From an uncultured Bacillota bacterium (lineage in GTDB: Bacteria > Bacillota > Clostridia > Peptostreptococcales > Anaerovoracaceae), in the NCBI GenBank assembly GCA_946410475.1, contig CAMKAM010000004.1:1-28210 (forward strand): a DNA stretch of 28,210 bases. Reading direction: 5' to 3'. Below the pieces are notes generated by a model. It saw only the letters and a program-made list of their open reading frames with translations, made no database searches and was not told the DNA's origin. Below are positions 1-8,002 of this stretch, piece after piece. Position 1 is the first letter of the stretch. Each line of letters starts with the position of its first letter. Position numbers and translations under genes: made by a program.

Positions 1-1
1 C

Positions 2-385
2 GTTCAGAAGAATCTATATCTGCCTGAGCCGCAGAACGACTTCATACTTGCTATAATAGGTGAAGAACTCGGCTTTGTCGGGATGATACTGTTGATGCTT
101 GCTTACATGCTGCTGGTATGGCGCGGTATAAAGGTCGCCATGGATGCGCCCGACAGGTTCGGGATGCTCCTCGCTTCCGGGATCACCGCGATGATAGCCA
201 TCCAGGTAATGCTGAATATAGCCGTCGTTACATCATCGATGCCTGCGACGGGAGTCACGCTGCCCTTCATCAGTTACGGCGGCAACGCGCTTTGGATATT
301 CATGTTCTCGATGGGAGTGCTGCTGAATATCTCAAGGCACAGAAGAAGGACGGATATACCGAAAGAGGAGATGAGAACGAGATGA
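2..385 (+). CDS. ftsW: Lipid II polymerase / division protein FtsW, 3' end only
   Basis: This is the C-terminal part (127 residues) of a SEDS-family protein, cut by the window edge. FtsW is the peptidoglycan glycosyltransferase of the division septum and works with a class B penicillin-binding protein in the cytoplasmic membrane. The reading frame is open from base 2 and contains the SEDS signatures NDFILAIIGEELGFVG and PATGVTLPFISYGG, both diagnostic of FtsW/RodA/SpoVE. Two or three hydrophobic segments are visible, followed by a short basic tail rich in Arg. The stop codon overlaps the murG start (ATGA), so the two genes are probably translationally coupled. The neighbours murG and ftsQ make FtsW more likely than RodA. 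SpoVE, a sporulation paralogue, cannot be excluded from the fragment alone. Confidence 0.93.
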   Translation, partial: VQKNLYLPEPQNDFILAIIGEELGFVGMILLMLAYMLLVWRGIKVAMDAPDRFGMLLASGITAMIAIQVMLNIAVVTSSMPATGVTLPFISYGGNALWIFMFSMGVLLNISRHRRRTDIPKEEMRTR

Positions 386-1476
386 GAGTAATTATGACCG
401 GCGGCGGGACCGGAGGTCACATCTATCCCGCGATCGCGATCGCTGACAAGATCATGGAAAGGACCCATGATAGTGAGATACTCTTCGTTGGAACTACACA
501 CGGACTGGAAAAAGATCTGGTACCGAAGGCCGGCTATCCGATCAGGTTCGTGACGGTCAGAGGAATAGACAGAAAGCATCCGCTGAACAACATCAAGGTG
601 TTCAGGGATTACAATAAAGGCAAGAAAGAAGCGAAGACCATCATAGAGGAATTCGGACCGGACATCGTCATCGGAACAGGCGGATACGCGTCGGGTCCTG
701 TCGTCAAAGTCGCCTCATCGATGGGGATACCCTGCTTCATACACGAGCAGAACGCCTTCCCGGGCGTTACGAACAAGATGCTCGAAAAGAGCGTAAAGAA
801 GGTCTTTCTCGGGTTCGCTGAAGGGGGCGCTTACTTCAAGCAGCCGAGGAAGCACATCGTGACGGGCAACCCTGTACGTCATGAATTCTTCATGGCGGAC
901 AGAGCTGAGTCGAGAAAGAAACTCGGTCTTGAGGACGGACAGTTCATGCTTCTCGCTTTCGGCGGCAGCCAGGGGGCAGGCCGTATCAACAAGGCCATGC
1001 TGGATGTGATAAAGAGTTACAACGGGATCGATGAGGTGCAGCTGTACTTCGCGACCGGTAAGGCTTACTATGAACCGATAAAAACAGAACTCGAGGACAA
1101 CGAGATAGCCTTGGAGGACAATATCCATCTCCTTGAGTACATCCAGGACATGCAGGACTACCTTTCTGCATGTGATCTGGTCATATCGAGGAGCGGAGCT
1201 CTGTCCGTATCTGAGATAGCGGTATGCGGAGTTCCGTCGATACTGATACCGTCGCCGAACGTCACCGGAGACCATCAGACGTTCAACGCAAGGACGATAT
1301 CGGACAAGGGCGGTGCAGTGCTCCTGAAGGAAGACGATCTTTCGGGCAAGAGACTGTTCGAAGAGATAGAGAAGTTGAGGAGTCATCCGGAGATCCTTGA
1401 AGACATGGCGGTGAAGACTGCACGCTGCGCGCCTACGGATGCATCGGACATCATATATTACGGAATCATCACATAG
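382..1476 (+). CDS. murG: UDP-GlcNAc--undecaprenyl-PP-MurNAc-pentapeptide GlcNAc transferase MurG
   Basis: MurG transfers GlcNAc from UDP-GlcNAc to lipid I to make lipid II on the inner face of the cytoplasmic membrane. The 364-residue length is normal for the family. The N-terminal glycine loop GGGTGGH lies at residues 7-13. Other family motifs follow: HEQNAFPG, the second glycine loop GGSQGAGRIN from residue 194, the donor-binding RSGALSVSE from about 270, and a GDHQTFNA motif near residue 300 that contacts the uracil/GlcNAc donor. An in-frame opening extends upstream, but the ATG at 382 gives the canonical N terminus MRVIMTGGGTGGH and overlaps the ftsW stop by four bases. A GAGGAG sequence lies about 12 bases upstream. 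It belongs to the ftsW-murG-ftsQ operon. Confidence 0.97.
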   Translation: MRVIMTGGGTGGHIYPAIAIADKIMERTHDSEILFVGTTHGLEKDLVPKAGYPIRFVTVRGIDRKHPLNNIKVFRDYNKGKKEAKTIIEEFGPDIVIGTGGYASGPVVKVASSMGIPCFIHEQNAFPGVTNKMLEKSVKKVFLGFAEGGAYFKQPRKHIVTGNPVRHEFFMADRAESRKKLGLEDGQFMLLAFGGSQGAGRINKAMLDVIKSYNGIDEVQLYFATGKAYYEPIKTELEDNEIALEDNIHLLEYIQDMQDYLSACDLVISRSGALSVSEIAVCGVPSILIPSPNVTGDHQTFNARTISDKGGAVLLKEDDLSGKRLFEEIEKLRSHPEILEDMAVKTARCAPTDASDIIYYGIIT

Positions 1477-1491
1477 CCTGCGACATAGTAA

Positions 1492-2799
1492 ATGGAAGAA
1501 AAGGAAATCTTAGCGGAAGAGAATACAGCGGAAGAGTCTTTTGAGACTGAAGAAGCTGAAGTCGAGGCGGCTGAGGCGATAGAAACGGCTGAGGCCCCTG
1601 AAGAGGAGATCCTGCCCGAAGAAGATGAGATCATCGAAACGGAGCAGGATGTTTCCGCGTCCGATCTTTCTTATCTTTACGAGCCCGGAGACGAAGGCGA
1701 CGAAGCCGAAGGAGAGTGGCTGGACGCTGTGATCGAAGAGGCGGGCGAGGATGATGAGTATGGGGCCGGCATCGATGCCGAAGAAGCCGAAGAAGCAGAA
1801 GAAGCCGATGATGAAGCTGGTGAGGAAACTGATGGCGAGACCGACGATGAGGCTGAGGACGAAGAAGCCGGATCGGACGAAGAAACTGACGAAGAAACTG
1901 CAGGATCCGAAGAAGACAATGACGAAGAAGATGACATCGTCAATACGCAGAATTTCTACGAGCAGTACGGCGATGAGATAAGGGCATATCTTTCCGGGCA
2001 TGTCGATGAAGATCCTATCGAGGAATATGAAGAAGAACATGCCGGTGAGGAAGAGGAACAACCGCAAAAGAAGAAAAAGAAGAGAAAGAAAAAGCATTAT
2101 TTCATCAGATTGCTTGTTGTCGTCGGAGTCATCGTCGCCGCGGTATGCTTCCTGATGTCGTCATATTTCGATATAAAGCAGATCGATGTCGAAGGGGCTC
2201 AGATCCTGAAGAAAAACCAGATAATCAAAATGAGCGGTATCGAGACGGGAACGAACATCTTCAAACTCCACAAGAAGGAAGCGGAGCAGAAGCTCCTTGA
2301 TAGTTCATATATCGCCCATGTCGAAATAAAGCGCGACTTTCCGGGAACAGTGAAGATAACCGTCCTGGAAAGGAGGGAGTCGGCTGCTGTAAAATACGGG
2401 AATGATTATCTGATAATAGACCCGGACGGATATGTGCTCCGTACGGTGAAGAAACTGCCAAAGAGGACTCTTCTTTCAGACATGAAGATTAAGTCGATCG
2501 AAGTCGGCAAAAAGCTCGAGGTGACGGATGAGAAACAGTTCGAACAGGCTCTCACTCTGATCAAAGCAATGAAAGAAACGGATCTGTATTTCAAGAAAAT
2601 AGAGTTCACAAAATCGAAGGTAAGGGCTTACATATATGATAATCTGGTATGCGTAGGCGAGTACGAAAATATCCTGAAGAGCATCGAGGATGGGAACTTA
2701 TCTCAGATAGCAAGAGATCTTTACTCAAAGAAGATAAAGAAGGGAACTGTCAAGGTGGACGGCGGGAAATATATATCGTATGACCCCAATTTCAAATGA
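1492..2799 (+). CDS. ftsQ: Cell division protein FtsQ/DivIB with a long acidic N-terminal tail
   Basis: FtsQ/DivIB is a bitopic membrane protein that links the divisome to septal wall synthesis. The 435 residues divide clearly into four parts. Residues 1-192 are almost entirely Glu, Asp and Ala. A Lys/Arg cluster (about 193-201) forms a stop-transfer anchor. One membrane segment spans about 203-226. It is followed by a POTRA domain that starts FDIKQIDVEGAQIL and contains the typical GTNIF and FPGTVKITVLERR, and by the beta domain to the C terminus. Family members usually have a cytoplasmic tail of some tens of residues, so this tail is unusually long. The start is 15 bases after murG. I see no Shine-Dalgarno sequence, which suggests coupling to murG translation. 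No other plausible start occurs before the membrane segment. Confidence 0.92.
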   Translation: MEEKEILAEENTAEESFETEEAEVEAAEAIETAEAPEEEILPEEDEIIETEQDVSASDLSYLYEPGDEGDEAEGEWLDAVIEEAGEDDEYGAGIDAEEAEEAEEADDEAGEETDGETDDEAEDEEAGSDEETDEETAGSEEDNDEEDDIVNTQNFYEQYGDEIRAYLSGHVDEDPIEEYEEEHAGEEEEQPQKKKKKRKKKHYFIRLLVVVGVIVAAVCFLMSSYFDIKQIDVEGAQILKKNQIIKMSGIETGTNIFKLHKKEAEQKLLDSSYIAHVEIKRDFPGTVKITVLERRESAAVKYGNDYLIIDPDGYVLRTVKKLPKRTLLSDMKIKSIEVGKKLEVTDEKQFEQALTLIKAMKETDLYFKKIEFTKSKVRAYIYDNLVCVGEYENILKSIEDGNLSQIARDLYSKKIKKGTVKVDGGKYISYDPNFK

Positions 2800-2878
2800 T
2801 GAACGGCGGGCGTCTGAAAAAGAAAACAAAATGAAAAAACGTCCATGAATAAATATGACTATTGGTAAATATATATAC

Positions 2879-2905
2879 AAAAAAGTCCGCGCCGCGGACT
2901 TTTTT
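2879..2905 (+). terminator. Rho-independent terminator after ftsQ
   Basis: A GTCCGC / GCGGAC stem (2885-2890 with 2894-2899) has a three-base loop. It is extended by six A:T pairs, giving a 12-bp stem that ends in a run of six T. It lies 80 bases after the ftsQ stop and closes the ftsW-murG-ftsQ operon. The A/T flanks are symmetrical, so it could also act on the opposite strand. Confidence 0.9.
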
Positions 2906-2956
2906 AGTGCCGGAAAACCGTTGATATTCCAAGGCGCACTGGATAAGCGGAACCAG

Positions 2957-2992
2957 TTGGCACTTTACAATTATGCAAATATAGTATAAAAT
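2957..2992 (+). promoter_or_regulatory. Candidate sigma-A promoter(s) for the Opu-type operon
   Basis: Two overlapping sigma-A-like arrangements are visible. One is TTGGCA (2957-2962), 17 bases, TATAGT (2980-2985). The other is TTTACA (2964-2969), 17 bases, TAAAAT (2987-2992). Both lie after the ftsQ terminator and about 60 bases before the TTG start of the ATPase gene, so the transporter has its own transcription unit. Which of the two is used cannot be told from sequence. Confidence 0.65.
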
Positions 2993-3048
2993 ATCTGCGC
3001 TATTTATTTCGTTATTGTTATGGTTGATCAAGAAAGGAGGTTTTTGAG

Positions 3049-4182
3049 TTGATACAGTTTGAAAACGTTACAAAACGTTTCGGAAACAAAACGGTACTCG
3101 ATGATATCAGTTTGAATATCAGGGACAATGAGCTTACTGTACTCATCGGACCGAGCGGATGCGGAAAAACTACGACGCTGAAGATGATGAACAGACTGAT
3201 CACGCCGACAAGCGGCAAGATCACGATAGACGACATCGACGTCGAGGCCATAGATAAGATCGAGCTTCGCCGAAAGATGGGCTATGTCATCCAGCAGGGC
3301 GGTCTCTTCCCGCACATGACGATCAGGGAGAACATCGAGATCATCGAAAAGCTGGAAAAGAAAGATCCGCAGCATATCATCGAGAACACTCAAAGACTGA
3401 TGGAGATGGTCGACCTGGATCCTGACGAATACCTGGAGAGTTATCCGACCGAACTGTCGGGCGGACAGCGGCAGAGGATCGGAGTTATCCGGGCTCTCGC
3501 CAATGACCCGAAGATCATATTGATGGACGAGCCGTTCTCGGCTCTTGACCCCATTACAAGGAACAATCTGCAGGAAGAGTTCATCAAGCTGCAGAAGAAA
3601 GTCGAAAAGACTATCGTATTCGTTACTCATGATATGGATGAGGCGATAAGAGTCGCAGACAGGATCTGTATCATGAAGGACGGTCACGTAGTACAGTTCG
3701 ACACACCGGAAGAACTATTAAGGAATCCGGCAAACGCATTCGTCGAGAATTTTGTCGGGGCGAACAGGATCTGGGACTCACCGGAGTACATCAAAGTAGA
3801 AGATTTTATGATCAAGGACCCCATTACATGTCCGCCTGATATGAGCAAGACCAAGTGTCTGCAGCTCATGAAATCGAAGCATGTCGACACCCTTATGGTG
3901 ACGGACAGCAACAGGCATCTCATGGGGGTCATAGGAAGGAAGCAGCTTTACTGGACGACAGACGCCATGGCCAACGCGATAGACATGGCGTACAAAGTCA
4001 GCCACACGGCAAAGCCTGACGACAACATCGTAGACATCCTCAAGGTAGTAGACGAAGAGAACATCAACAGCATCCCTGTCGTTGACAGGAACAATCGTTT
4101 GATGGGTCTTTTGACGAACAGTAATCTGGTCGCGACATTGTCGAGGCAGTTCCTCAGTGAGGAGGAGGTGGCATCTGAATGA
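3049..4182 (+). CDS. opuCA: Compatible-solute-type ABC transporter ATPase with two CBS domains (OpuCA/OpuFA-like)
   Basis: This is the cytoplasmic ATPase subunit of a quaternary-amine uptake ABC importer, for glycine betaine, carnitine, choline or related solutes. The 377 residues start with the ABC domain: Walker A GPSGCGKTT at 34-42, signature LSGGQRQR from 136, Walker B ILMDEP with Asp160 and Glu161, and an H-loop in FVTHDMDEA. Two CBS domains follow (about 254-305 and 312-370). In the OpuA family CBS domains sense ionic strength and gate transport. The start is TTG, preceded eight bases upstream by AAAGGAGG, and gives MIQFENVTKRFG, the usual N terminus. The stop overlaps the next gene (ATGA). 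Regulation by osmolarity is inferred from the family. Confidence 0.88.
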   Translation: MIQFENVTKRFGNKTVLDDISLNIRDNELTVLIGPSGCGKTTTLKMMNRLITPTSGKITIDDIDVEAIDKIELRRKMGYVIQQGGLFPHMTIRENIEIIEKLEKKDPQHIIENTQRLMEMVDLDPDEYLESYPTELSGGQRQRIGVIRALANDPKIILMDEPFSALDPITRNNLQEEFIKLQKKVEKTIVFVTHDMDEAIRVADRICIMKDGHVVQFDTPEELLRNPANAFVENFVGANRIWDSPEYIKVEDFMIKDPITCPPDMSKTKCLQLMKSKHVDTLMVTDSNRHLMGVIGRKQLYWTTDAMANAIDMAYKVSHTAKPDDNIVDILKVVDEENINSIPVVDRNNRLMGLLTNSNLVATLSRQFLSEEEVASE

Positions 4183-5756
4183 CAGCTCTTCTGAAATACA
4201 TGGCGGAAAACAGTTCGCAGATAATCTCGCTTCTCATCGAACACATAGAACTGACAGCTGTAGCGGTCGGCATAGCTATTCTCATAGGCGTGCCGCTCGG
4301 TATCCTGATCAGTTATGTGAAGCAGCTCTCGAAACCGATCGTTGGCGTAGCGAACGTCATACAGGCCGTTCCGAGCATGGCCATGCTCGGTCTTGCGATA
4401 CCGCTCCTCGGTATCGGAGTGCTGCCGGCGATATTCATGGTAACGCTGTATTCGCTGCTCCCGATCATCAAGAATACATATACAGGAATAGCCAGCATCG
4501 ACCCTGAGATGGTCGAGGCGGCGAAGGGCATCGGTCTTACGAGAGGACAGGTGCTTACTAAAGTCAAGATACCTATGGCGCTTCCCGTCATCATGGCAGG
4601 CGTCAGGATATCCGCTGTAACGGCGGTAGGACTGATGACGATGGCTGCGTTCATCGGAGCCGGCGGTCTCGGTTACATGGTATTCTCGGGGATCAGAACT
4701 GCGAACAATCTGCAGATCCTCGCCGGAGCGATCCCGGCCTGTATACTCGCTCTCATCGTAGACTTCCTGATGGGCATCGTTGAAAGACTCGTGACGCCGA
4801 TCAGCCTCCAGCCGGTATATCAGTCGGCCAAGGAAAAGGCGAAGAGGGGAAGAAGACGCCAGAAGGCTGCTCTCGCGGTCGCTGCAGTCATCCTTGTGGT
4901 CCTCATCGGAAACTCAGTCATAGGAAGCATGGGCGGACATGAAGACAAGCATATCACGATAGGCGGAATGGACTTTACAGAGCAGTTCACTTTGGTATAT
5001 CTATATAAAGACTATATCGAGCACGAGACGGACATAGACGTAACGGCAGAGACGAATCTGGGCGGTTCGCAGGTATGCCGCGGCGCTCTCAAGAAAGATG
5101 AGATAGATATGTTCGTAGACTATACCGGAACGATCTATGTCGAAGTCCTGCAGAACGATCCGAACCCGGATATGCAGGAGGTATATGATGTCTGCAAGGA
5201 CGAGATGTACAAGCAGAACAAATTCGTACTCCTGAACCAGACGGGATTCAACAACACATACACTCTCGCTACGACGAAGGAGATATCCGACAAGTACAAG
5301 CTCACGAAGCTTTCGGATCTCAAGCGTGTCGGCAACCAGCTGGTATCCGGTACGACTCTGCAGTTCCTGAACCGTCAGGACTGCATGGGTGGTCTGACGG
5401 ACAACTACGGTATCAAGTTCAAGGATAGCAAGGGCCTCGACGGAACTCCGAGATACACGGCTCTTGAGAACGGCGAAGTCGATATCATCGATGCGTTCGG
5501 AACGGACGGCCTCCTCAAGAAGTTCGATCTCGTAGTTCTTGAAGACGACCTGAACTTCTTTGCGCCGTACTACGGAGTACCGGTATTCAGAGAAGCGATA
5601 CTGAAAAAGTATCCGGAACTCGAGGACGTATGCAATAAATTGTCGAGCGTACTCGATGACGAGATCATGATGGAACTCAACTACAGGGTCGATGAAAAGG
5701 GCGAAGAGCCTGAAGATGTCGCCAAAGATTTCCTCGAATCCGAGGGCCTGATCTAG
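4179..5756 (+). CDS. Fused permease and substrate-binding protein of quaternary-amine-type ABC transporter
   Basis: A 525-residue fusion of the membrane channel and the extracytoplasmic binding protein. Residues 1-215 form a BPD_transp_1 permease with several membrane segments and the EAA loop (MVEAAKGIGLTRGQ near 111) that contacts the ATPase. A basic stretch and one more membrane helix (about 230-252) follow. An OpuAC-type binding domain runs from about 256 to the end, starting HITIGGMDFTEQF, with VDYTGT, FNNTYTLA and DAFGTDGLL motifs. Such permease-binding protein fusions are known in OpuABC/BusAB, OpuF and the ergothioneine importer EgtU. The binding domain contains no Trp, so the usual Trp cage for trimethylammonium would have to be built from Tyr and Phe. 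The ligand is therefore uncertain. The gene overlaps the ATPase gene by four bases and is the last gene of the operon. Confidence 0.88.
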   Translation: MTALLKYMAENSSQIISLLIEHIELTAVAVGIAILIGVPLGILISYVKQLSKPIVGVANVIQAVPSMAMLGLAIPLLGIGVLPAIFMVTLYSLLPIIKNTYTGIASIDPEMVEAAKGIGLTRGQVLTKVKIPMALPVIMAGVRISAVTAVGLMTMAAFIGAGGLGYMVFSGIRTANNLQILAGAIPACILALIVDFLMGIVERLVTPISLQPVYQSAKEKAKRGRRRQKAALAVAAVILVVLIGNSVIGSMGGHEDKHITIGGMDFTEQFTLVYLYKDYIEHETDIDVTAETNLGGSQVCRGALKKDEIDMFVDYTGTIYVEVLQNDPNPDMQEVYDVCKDEMYKQNKFVLLNQTGFNNTYTLATTKEISDKYKLTKLSDLKRVGNQLVSGTTLQFLNRQDCMGGLTDNYGIKFKDSKGLDGTPRYTALENGEVDIIDAFGTDGLLKKFDLVVLEDDLNFFAPYYGVPVFREAILKKYPELEDVCNKLSSVLDDEIMMELNYRVDEKGEEPEDVAKDFLESEGLI

Positions 5757-5817
5757 GCATGTGAAAACTGTGTGAAGACCATCTTCAAAATCGCTTGAAA
5801 TATGGGGAAAACAACAC

Positions 5818-5848
5818 AAAAAGGCACCCAAATAGTGGGTGTCTTTTT
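5818..5848 (+). terminator. Rho-independent terminator after the transporter operon
   Basis: A 13-bp stem with one G-U pair (AAAAAGGCACCCA with TGGGTGTCTTTTT) and the loop AATAG is followed by an AT-rich T-containing tract. It lies 61 bases after the fused permease gene and abuts the ftsZ promoter. The A/T arms make it potentially bidirectional. Confidence 0.9.
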
Positions 5849-5858
5849 ATTTTATTTA

Positions 5859-5867
5859 TGCTATAAT
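5859..5867 (+). promoter_or_regulatory. ftsZ: Extended -10 promoter for ftsZ
   Basis: TGCTATAAT is a perfect extended -10 element (TGn plus TATAAT at 5862-5867), 44 bases before the ftsZ start. No good -35 hexamer sits 16-18 bases upstream, because that place is taken by the terminator of the preceding operon. The extended -10 may compensate. Confidence 0.7.
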
Positions 5868-5911
5868 GATGCATGGTATGAAATAAAATCGCAGTCGGAG
5901 GAATTGGATCA

Positions 5912-7087
5912 ATGTTGCAGTTTGAAAAATTGGAAGAGCAGAATGCAAATATAATAGTTATCGGTGTCGGCGGCGGCGGATGCAATGCCGTCAACAGGAT
6001 GATCGATGAGAACCCGAAAGGCGTCACTTTCGTAGCGGTCAACACTGATGCGCAGGCACTGGCTACATGCAAGGCGGAGAACAAACTCCAGATCGGAGAG
6101 AAGCTGACGAAGGGCCTGGGAGCAGGCGGTAATCCTGAGATCGGTCAGAAGTCCGCTGAAGAGAGCTTGGAAGAGATAGCGAAGCACATCCAGGGCGCTG
6201 AGATGGTATTCGTGACTGCCGGAATGGGCGGCGGAACAGGTACCGGAGCCGCACCGATCATAGCCAAAGCCGCGAAGGAAAGAGGCATACTCACAGTAGG
6301 CGTAGTAACGAAGCCTTTCTCGTTCGAAGGAAGAAAGCGTGCTGAACATGCGGAACTCGGCATCAAGTACCTGAAAAAGTTCGTCGATTCCATCGTAATA
6401 GTACCAAACGACAAATTGCTGCAGATATCGGATTCAAATACGACTTTCATAGATGCTTTCAAGATGGCTGACGAAGTCCTCAGAAAGGGCGTCCAGGGCA
6501 TCACAGACCTCATTGCCGAAGACGGCATGATCAACCTCGACTTCGCGGACGTCGAGACAGTCATGAGGGACAGAGGCGTAGCTCACATGGGCATCGGATA
6601 CGGCAAAGGCGAAGACAAGGTCAACGACGCTGTCAGCTCTGCTGTCGAGAGCCCGCTGCTTGAGACGACGGTCGCAGGAGCGAAGGCTATCCTCCTGAAC
6701 ATCACAGGTGGATACGATATCGGCATGATGGATATCAACGAAGCTTCGAATCAGATACAGAGCGTTGCGGACAAAGACGCGATCATCATCTTCGGTGCTG
6801 CTGTCAGAGAAGACATGCAGGATGAGATGAGCATCACGATCATCGCGACGGGATTCGAGAATGCTCCGTCGAATTATTCCGGCGTAACGGAGGAGCCCGC
6901 TGAGGAAGCTCTCGCCGAGGAAGCCGAAGAAGAGACAGTAACAAAGAAAACAATAGCAGACGACATATTCGGTCAGGATAATGTAACGTCCAAGAATGAA
7001 GATCGATTTATGAAGACGCTGGGGGATCTGGAGAGTGATAAAAAGACCTCGACGTCGACGTTTGATATCCCATCGTTCCTTAAGTAA
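5912..7087 (+). CDS. ftsZ: Cell division GTPase FtsZ
   Basis: FtsZ is the tubulin-like GTPase that polymerises into the Z ring at midcell. The 391-residue length is normal. The tubulin signature GGGTGTG is at 106-112. The T7 synergy loop NLDFAD (Asn208, Asp210, Asp213) completes GTP hydrolysis across the subunit interface. The N-terminal core runs to about 310. An acidic Glu/Ala-rich linker follows, and the protein ends in the conserved C-terminal peptide FDIPSFLK, the docking site for FtsA, SepF and other partners. The ATG has a GGAGG 10 bases upstream. It has its own promoter and terminator, so it can be expressed apart from ftsQ. No ftsA is adjacent. SepF elsewhere in the genome is a plausible membrane anchor (inference). 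Confidence 0.98.
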   Translation: MLQFEKLEEQNANIIVIGVGGGGCNAVNRMIDENPKGVTFVAVNTDAQALATCKAENKLQIGEKLTKGLGAGGNPEIGQKSAEESLEEIAKHIQGAEMVFVTAGMGGGTGTGAAPIIAKAAKERGILTVGVVTKPFSFEGRKRAEHAELGIKYLKKFVDSIVIVPNDKLLQISDSNTTFIDAFKMADEVLRKGVQGITDLIAEDGMINLDFADVETVMRDRGVAHMGIGYGKGEDKVNDAVSSAVESPLLETTVAGAKAILLNITGGYDIGMMDINEASNQIQSVADKDAIIIFGAAVREDMQDEMSITIIATGFENAPSNYSGVTEEPAEEALAEEAEEETVTKKTIADDIFGQDNVTSKNEDRFMKTLGDLESDKKTSTSTFDIPSFLK

Positions 7088-7108
7088 CGGTGCTTGGAAT
7101 GAAGATGC

Positions 7109-7132
7109 AGCCGGCGCCACCCGCCGGCTTTT
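7109..7132 (+). terminator. Terminator after ftsZ
   Basis: An eight-bp GC-rich stem AGCCGGCG / CGCCGGCT with the loop CCACC is followed by only four T. It begins 21 bases after the ftsZ stop. The short U tract may make it leaky, which would let ftsZ transcripts read into the methyltransferase gene, for which I see no clear promoter. Confidence 0.7.
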
Positions 7133-7172
7133 GCTTAGTATAGGGAATGCGCGTAGCGCAGAGATATAGATT

Positions 7173-7970
7173 ATGAAACAGTTCGAGCCGAGAGTATCAA
7201 AGATCATATCAAAGGACAACAAACTGTACCGCGACTGCATCAAGCTCAGTCAGAAAAAGTATCGCGACAGTTTCGGAGCCATGCTGGTCGAGGGAGAGAA
7301 CCTCGTATCAGAAGCGGTAGCTCTGGGAAAAGCGGTACTCATCCTCTACGATGAGAAGGTCAGTCTGCCGGAGGAATACAGAGATGTCCCCAGCGTCGCA
7401 GTCAAATCCAGTCTTTTCACCAGGCTGACAGATACGAAAAACGATCAGGGCATCGTATGTGTCGTGGAAAGGCCGAAAAAGGAGAAGACACGTTTTTTTA
7501 GGGTAGCCGGCGCAGCCGGCACAAATATCCTGATATTGGACAGACTGCAGGATCCGGGCAATGCGGGAACGCTCGTCAGGACGGCGGAGGCCGCGGGATA
7601 CGCGGGCATCATCACCGTCAAGGGCAGCGCGGATCTCTTCTCGCCGAAGGTCGTAAGGGCCGCGGCGGGTTCCATCCTAAGAGTCCCGGTATACGAAGCC
7701 GAGGATGCTTCCGAGGTCGCTGAGATGGCAGCCGTGATGAGAAAGCGTCTTGTCGCGACCGTGCCCGCGGGCGGAGTCATGATGGACGAAGCCGATCTCG
7801 AAAGCGATATCTGTCTGATAGTGGGAAACGAAGGAAACGGCATATCGGAAGAACTGCTGGAACTGGCCGACGAAGCCGTCATGATACCGATGATGGGCGA
7901 GGTCGAATCCCTCAACGCGGCCGTAGCGGCAGCTGTGATAATGTACAGATCGATAGGATCGAGAAAATAG
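7173..7970 (+). CDS. TrmH/SpoU-family RNA 2'-O-methyltransferase
   Basis: A SPOUT-class methyltransferase of 265 residues that probably methylates a ribose 2'-OH in rRNA or tRNA using S-adenosylmethionine. The N-terminal 100 residues resemble the substrate-binding domain of the YsgA/TsnR type (LVEGENLVSEA). The catalytic domain holds the three SpoU motifs: DPGNAGTLVRTAEAAG from residue 127 with Asn130 and the catalytic-type Arg, IVGNEGNG at 216-223, and IPMMGEVESLNAAVA from 238, forming the trefoil knot that binds the cofactor. A gene of this family directly before pheS is common in Clostridia and Bacilli. The ATG has no clear ribosome site. A small hairpin (7148-7160) lies just upstream. The exact RNA target cannot be read from the sequence. 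Confidence 0.9.
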   Translation: MKQFEPRVSKIISKDNKLYRDCIKLSQKKYRDSFGAMLVEGENLVSEAVALGKAVLILYDEKVSLPEEYRDVPSVAVKSSLFTRLTDTKNDQGIVCVVERPKKEKTRFFRVAGAAGTNILILDRLQDPGNAGTLVRTAEAAGYAGIITVKGSADLFSPKVVRAAAGSILRVPVYEAEDASEVAEMAAVMRKRLVATVPAGGVMMDEADLESDICLIVGNEGNGISEELLELADEAVMIPMMGEVESLNAAVAAAVIMYRSIGSRK

Positions 7971-8002
7971 AGAAAATATAAGAAAGGTCAAAGAAAGAAG
8001 AA

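Noticed and set aside
1677..1943. An 88-residue, almost pure Ser/Ala open frame on the - strand
   Set aside because: It is the complement of the acidic GAA/GAT-rich part of ftsQ. The low complexity follows from the codon bias of the + strand gene, and there is no ribosome site.
7148..7160. Small TGCGC-GTA-GCGCA hairpin before the methyltransferase gene
   Set aside because: A five-bp stem in a single copy is expected by chance. It has no U tract and no second copy in the window, so I do not claim regulation.
7088..8002. T-box or other amino-acid-sensing leader for the phenylalanyl-tRNA synthetase genes
   Set aside because: Only 32 bases separate pheS from the methyltransferase gene, and the 85 bases before the latter hold the ftsZ terminator and a five-bp hairpin. 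There is no T-box core sequence.
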